Below, piece after piece: positions 13,501 to 17,044 of a DNA stretch of 17,044 nucleotides. The stretch lies in NCBI GenBank assembly GCA_964615935.1, contig CAZTTG010000114.1, positions 1 to 17,044 on the forward strand, in the 5' to 3' direction. The DNA is from CAZTTG01 sp964615935 (GTDB lineage Bacteria; Planctomycetota; UBA1135; GCA-002686595). The translations under genes were made by a program, and so were the position numbers. The first letter of the stretch is position 1; every line of letters begins with the position of its first letter. Under the pieces are notes generated by a model, which saw only the letters and a list, made by a program, of their open reading frames with translations, was not told where the DNA came from and made no database searches.

Positions 13501-15321
13501 GTGGCTCGAACCCTCCTGATCGCGCTCCCGCTCCTCCTCGCGACCCTCACCCTCCCCGCCAGCCCGTCCAGGGCCGAGCGCGGCAAGGCCAAGGCGGCAG
13601 ACCCGCCCCCGGGGCTGATCCTCATCAAGGGCGGGAAGACCAAGATCGGCGCCCCGGTCAAGGTGATCGAGGAGTTCGCCTTGCTGGACGACCAGGGCCG
13701 GCTCTTCCGCAACACCGCCTGCGAGACCCCCCAGCACAGCGTGAAGGTGGACGAGTTCTTCCTGATGGTGACCGAGGTCACCAACGAGCAGTACGCCGCC
13801 TTCGTGAAGGCCTCGGGCTTCAAGCCGCCGCAGCACTGGGGCCAGGCGGCCATCAACACGGTCCAGGCCAGCTTCCTCGAGGAGCAGGGCCGCCTGCGCC
13901 AGGAAGCCAAGGACAACGGGCAGCCGGTCCCCGAGCGCAAGGAATTCGACAAGCAGATGTGGTGGCAGCAGAACTGGGAGGGATGCGAGTGGGCCATCCC
14001 CGATGGGCTGGACACCCACCCGGTGGTGTACGTGGACTTCCAGGACATCCGCGCCTACTGCCGCTGGGCCGGCCTGCGCCCGATGACCGAGTTCGAGTAC
14101 CAGCACGCCTGCCGCGGGAACTCGGACCGCATCTACCCCTGGGGCGATGAGTGGGAGGTCGGCCGGACCGCCAACATCGAGACCAGCCGCAACAACCTGT
14201 TCCCGGTGGCCAGCTATCCCCAGGGAGCCGTCGGCGGTCTCCACGACCTGGCCGGCAACGTCTGGGAGTGGACCTCCAGCCAGTACAAGCCGTACCCCGA
14301 CTTCAAGGACCTGGCGGTCAAAACCGGCAGGGGCGCCGGCAAGAAGGAGCTGAAGACCGAGGTCCTGTGGAACGCCGACCAGCGGGTGGTGGTCTCGGGC
14401 TCCTTCCAGTCCTCCGGGCGCGTGCAGCGCTGCACCACGCGCCGGCCGACCGACCGCAACCAGTCCACCGAGGGCGTGGGCTTCCGCTGCGCCGGCAGCC
14501 TGCACCCGGGCATGGACGTGGGCCAGGCCATCCTGGACCAGGACCTGCCGGTCGACGTGCGGCCCGAGGGCGTGGTCTACGACGCGGCCCTGACGGCGGC
14601 GGCGGACCGCTGGACCGCGAGCGAGGGAACGGCGAAGATCCGCGAAGGCGACGGCGCCGGCCCGGTGCCCGGCTACGGCATCATCGAGAGCTACGAGTAC
14701 GTGGTGTTCATGCCCCGGGACCAGATCGAGGCCGGGGTGAGCATCAAGAACCTCTCCGACGCCAGCCTCCGCGAGGGCCCCATCCACATCGGGGTGCTCT
14801 GCACCACCCGGCCGACCGACGTGCCCGCCCTGCCGGCCGGCACCTACATGATCGCCTACCGCGGCGCCGGCGAGGACCGGGCCCTGGGCGAGGTGCTCGA
14901 CGAGGGCGGCGGCGCGGGAGGTGAAGGCGGGGGCCAGGAGGGCGGCGAGCCGGTCGAGGGCGAGCAGGCCCCCGCGACCGAGGGCCAGGAGGAAGCGACC
15001 GCCATCCAGTACCCCGAGGGGATGGACATCCTGGTGTCCAACTTCCTTATCTACAACAAGGCCGGCGAGCTGATCTCCTTCATCCCGGTCGAGCACGTCG
15101 AGTACGACAAGGCCGTCCCCGGTCAGGTGCTGATCACCGATTCCACCAAGGAGGTCATCACCTACGACGACGACGGCGAGGAGGTGATCAACGTCGTCGA
15201 GACCACCCTGGCGCGCCTGAAGCTCTGCGTGCCCACCCCCGGCGGCCGCAAGGGCTTCATCTTCTACATGCCCGTCATGTACGCCAAGGGCGAGATCGAC
15301 AAGAGCTGGCGCCGGCGCTAG
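13501..15321 (+). CDS. Exported SUMF1/FGE-fold protein, first paralogue
   Basis: This 606-residue protein starts at GTG after AAGAGG five bases upstream. A Sec signal peptide (about 1-25, ending SPSRA) precedes a formylglycine-generating-enzyme/SUMF1 domain at about 36-332. Its hallmarks are PPGLILIKGG, VTEVTNEQYAAFV, HPVVYVDFQD, YPWGDEW, GNVWEWTSS and GVGFRCAG (C330). Catalytic FGE uses a copper-binding Cys pair shortly before the RC-x-x-R segment. Here residues 301-310 contain no Cys, so activity on sulfatases is unlikely, and a binding or structural role for the fold is more probable. The C-terminal part (about 365-606) has no family I recognise. It contains a Gly/Glu-rich low-complexity insert (about 467-500) that the paralogue lacks. 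It forms a tandem pair with the next gene, 66 bases downstream in the same frame. Confidence 0.87.
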   Translation: MARTLLIALPLLLATLTLPASPSRAERGKAKAADPPPGLILIKGGKTKIGAPVKVIEEFALLDDQGRLFRNTACETPQHSVKVDEFFLMVTEVTNEQYAAFVKASGFKPPQHWGQAAINTVQASFLEEQGRLRQEAKDNGQPVPERKEFDKQMWWQQNWEGCEWAIPDGLDTHPVVYVDFQDIRAYCRWAGLRPMTEFEYQHACRGNSDRIYPWGDEWEVGRTANIETSRNNLFPVASYPQGAVGGLHDLAGNVWEWTSSQYKPYPDFKDLAVKTGRGAGKKELKTEVLWNADQRVVVSGSFQSSGRVQRCTTRRPTDRNQSTEGVGFRCAGSLHPGMDVGQAILDQDLPVDVRPEGVVYDAALTAAADRWTASEGTAKIREGDGAGPVPGYGIIESYEYVVFMPRDQIEAGVSIKNLSDASLREGPIHIGVLCTTRPTDVPALPAGTYMIAYRGAGEDRALGEVLDEGGGAGGEGGGQEGGEPVEGEQAPATEGQEEATAIQYPEGMDILVSNFLIYNKAGELISFIPVEHVEYDKAVPGQVLITDSTKEVITYDDDGEEVINVVETTLARLKLCVPTPGGRKGFIFYMPVMYAKGEIDKSWRRR

Positions 15322-15345
15322 CCGCACGCCGCGAGGCCCGACAGC

Positions 15346-15385
15346 AGCGCGAGGCGCCTCCCCTGTCCGGGGGGCGCCTCGCGCT
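15346..15385 (+). promoter_or_regulatory. Very stable hairpin abutting the start of the second SUMF1 gene
   Basis: AGCGCGAGGCGCC (15346-15358) and GGCGCCTCGCGCT (15373-15385) are perfect 13-base inverted arms. Inside them CCCC and GGGG extend the stem by four pairs past a bulged T, leaving a 5-base loop. The right arm ends two bases before the ATG at 15388, so any ribosome site (the GGGGGG run) would be buried. It has no U-tract. It may attenuate or terminate transcription between the paralogues, or control translation of the second. Confidence 0.6.
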
Positions 15386-15387
15386 GG

Positions 15388-16950
15388 ATGCTGCTCCTCC
15401 TGGGGAGCGCTCTTCTGCCCTCCTGCTGCTCGCCGCGGGAAGGCGAGGCGGTCGGCGCCGAGCCCCCGGTCGCTGGCCGCCCGACGCCGCCCGTCGCGCT
15501 CCTCGGCGGGGGCGCGCTGGGGCCCCCACCGGGCCTGGTCTTCGTGCGCGGCGGGCCCACCCGCATCGGGACGGCCGTGGAGCGGGTGCGGGAGTTTGCC
15601 TTGTCGGATGTCCAGGGCCGGCTGTTTCGCAACACCGCCTGCGAGACCCCCGAGCACACCGTCGAGGTGGAGGACTTCCACTTGATGGTCAGCGAGGTCA
15701 CCAGCGAGCAGTACGAGGCCTTCGTGGCGGCCACGGGCCACGGGCCTCCGCAGCACTGGGGCCTGGCGGCTCTCGAGGAGGCCCAGGCCGACTTCCTGCG
15801 GGAGCAGGGCCGCCTGCGCCTGGAGGCCAGGGATCGAGGCCAGCCGATTCCCGAGCGCAAGGGCTTCGATCTCCAGCAGTGGTGGAAGCGCAACTGGGAG
15901 GGCTGCGAGTGGGCCATCCCCGAGGGCCTGGCCACCCACCCGGTCGTGTACGTGGACCACGAGGACGCTCGAGCCTACGCCCGCTGGGCGGGCCTGCGCC
16001 TCATGAGCGAGCAGGAGTACCAGCGCGCCTGCCGCGGGGACTCGGATCGTCTCTGGCCCTGGGGCGCGGAGTGGGAGGCCGGCCGCTCCGCCAACGTCGA
16101 GACCAGCGGCAATCGCCCGCTCCCCGTGGGGAGCTTCCCGCGCGGGGCCGTGGGCGGCATCCACGACCTGGCCGGCAACGTCTGGGAGTGGACCTCGAGC
16201 CCGTACGAGCCCTTCCCCGGCTTCGAGGACGTGGCGGTCACCGTGGGCGAGAGGGAGCTCGTGAGCGGGGTTCTCTGGAGCGCCCGGCAGCAGGTGGTGG
16301 TCTCGGGCTGCTACCTGCAGTCGGCGATCGCGCAGCGCAGCACCACCCGCCGGCCGACGGATCCCTCGCAGTCCACGGCGGCGCTGGGCTTCCGCTGCGC
16401 CGCCCCCGCGGTCATCGATCCGCGGGAGATCGCCCGGGAGATCCTCGCCGGTCTCGTGCTCCCCGGGGGCGTCGAGTACGAGCCCCGGGCGACGGTGCAC
16501 GCGCGGCGGTGGCTGTCGGAGCCGGGGAGCGCGGCTCTCTCGGGGTACGCGATCATCACCGACTTCGACCATCTGAGCCTGATCCCGCGCGCCGGCCTGC
16601 CCCGGGCCGAGGGCCTTCGGGGGCTCCTTCGCCTCGCTCGGGAGGAGGGAGCGGTCGAGCTCGGGATCCTGTCCACGAGCCTGCGGCTGACCTCCCCGCA
16701 CCTCGAGCCCGGCACCTGGAGGCTGGTCCTCACCGATCGCCCGGCGAGGAGCGGTCAGGCCCGGGTCGCATTGCTGGACGCCGAGGGCTCCCCCGTGGCC
16801 GAGCTCCCGTGTCGGGTGGACGAGGCCGCGGCAGCGGTGAGCGAGCCCATCGAGGTGATGCGCAACGGGCTGGGCTGGAGGGCGCGGATGGCCTTCGGTA
16901 TCCCGAGTGGAGGGCGGGCGCTGCGTTTCGAGCTGGAGGTGGATTGGTGA
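15388..16950 (+). CDS. Exported SUMF1/FGE-fold protein, second paralogue
   Basis: This 520-residue protein is a full-length paralogue of the preceding one. Shared blocks include GRLFRNTACETP, WEGCEWAIP, HPVVYVD, RAVGG-like loops, HDLAGNVWEWTSS, TTRRPTD and GFRCA (C337). The tail is also related: GYAIITDF matches GYGIIESY, and IPSGGRALRFELEV matches TPGGRKGFIFYMPV. The Gly/Glu insert of the first copy is missing. One Cys (C308) lies in the segment that holds the paired copper ligands in catalytic FGE, so the pair is incomplete. The N-terminus is a hydrophobic stretch followed by PSCC, a possible non-canonical lipobox, but without the usual positive charges before it. ATG 15388 is the only start codon between the previous stop and the domain's hydrophobic leader, and it has no exposed ribosome site because of the hairpin. 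Confidence 0.85.
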   Translation: MLLLLGSALLPSCCSPREGEAVGAEPPVAGRPTPPVALLGGGALGPPPGLVFVRGGPTRIGTAVERVREFALSDVQGRLFRNTACETPEHTVEVEDFHLMVSEVTSEQYEAFVAATGHGPPQHWGLAALEEAQADFLREQGRLRLEARDRGQPIPERKGFDLQQWWKRNWEGCEWAIPEGLATHPVVYVDHEDARAYARWAGLRLMSEQEYQRACRGDSDRLWPWGAEWEAGRSANVETSGNRPLPVGSFPRGAVGGIHDLAGNVWEWTSSPYEPFPGFEDVAVTVGERELVSGVLWSARQQVVVSGCYLQSAIAQRSTTRRPTDPSQSTAALGFRCAAPAVIDPREIAREILAGLVLPGGVEYEPRATVHARRWLSEPGSAALSGYAIITDFDHLSLIPRAGLPRAEGLRGLLRLAREEGAVELGILSTSLRLTSPHLEPGTWRLVLTDRPARSGQARVALLDAEGSPVAELPCRVDEAAAAVSEPIEVMRNGLGWRARMAFGIPSGGRALRFELEVDW

Positions 16951-17044
16951 GGGGAGGCCCGGGCACGGTCCACCGCCCGCGCCCGATCACCTTGCCACCA
17001 AGACCAGGCCCTCGCCCTGGGCCGATGGTGGACGCGCGGCAAGC

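Noticed and set aside
13501..15321. Active formylglycine-generating enzyme (sulfatase maturation)
   Set aside because: The copper-binding Cys pair expected before the RC-x-x-R segment is absent, and no sulfatase is encoded nearby.
13405..16701. Minus-strand open frame of 1098 codons opposite the SUMF1 pair, and similar long antisense frames at 5464-8715, 8894-11377 and 4139-5671
   Set aside because: They lie opposite genes with clear family motifs and have low-complexity, Arg/Gly/Ala-rich or repetitive composition typical of antisense frames in GC-rich DNA. No domain motif or ribosome site is seen.
16951..17044. Partial gene at the right edge
   Set aside because: No start with a ribosome site and no recognisable coding pattern in 94 bases on either strand. 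Nothing can be supported there.

Overview
This 17,044-base window is very GC-rich and gene-dense, with GC-biased third codon positions and long spurious open frames opposite the real genes. No rRNA or tRNA gene is visible. BlaI/M56 (BlaR1-like) pairs, a large membrane-anchored protein of carboxypeptidase-regulatory-like repeats, paired SUMF1/FGE-fold exported proteins and an HD-GYP response regulator together suggest a bacterium such as a high-GC member of the Planctomycetota. This assignment is inferred from gene content only; no taxonomic marker is present.

Layout. Bases 1-106 are an almost pure G/C stretch that may be a contig-end artefact. Bases 107-3923 hold a minus-strand operon: BlaI-type repressor, M56 membrane protease, secreted cysteine-rich repeat protein. 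Bases 3924-4174 are a divergent control region with a BlaI/MecI-like operator dyad and a second dyad of the same geometry. Bases 4175-7467 hold a plus-strand operon: a second BlaI-type repressor, then a second M56 protease with an unusual extracytoplasmic tail (Glu/Leu stalk, PDZ domain, helical repeats). A terminator-like hairpin follows, then a 1143-residue membrane-anchored protein of repeated beta-sandwich domains (7643-11074). An RluD-family pseudouridine synthase (11101-12078, minus) converges on it and diverges from an HD-GYP response regulator (12243-13268, plus). The window closes with two tandem full-length paralogues of the SUMF1/FGE fold (13501-15321 and 15388-16950), separated by a very strong hairpin.

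How the genes may work together. In the known BlaR1-BlaI and MecR1-MecI systems, an extracytoplasmic signal activates the M56 protease and leads to removal of the repressor. Both modules here keep the HExxH protease and the winged-helix repressor but have no penicillin-binding sensor. Module 1 instead has a CX3CXCX3C cluster in the predicted extracytoplasmic loop of the protease and a secreted protein with about 55 cysteines encoded next in the operon. Module 2 carries a PDZ domain and coiled-coil segments on its own tail. The most interesting reading is two back-to-back, cross-talking envelope-stress or metal/redox sensors with new sensory parts. That reading is inference; the architecture is seen directly.
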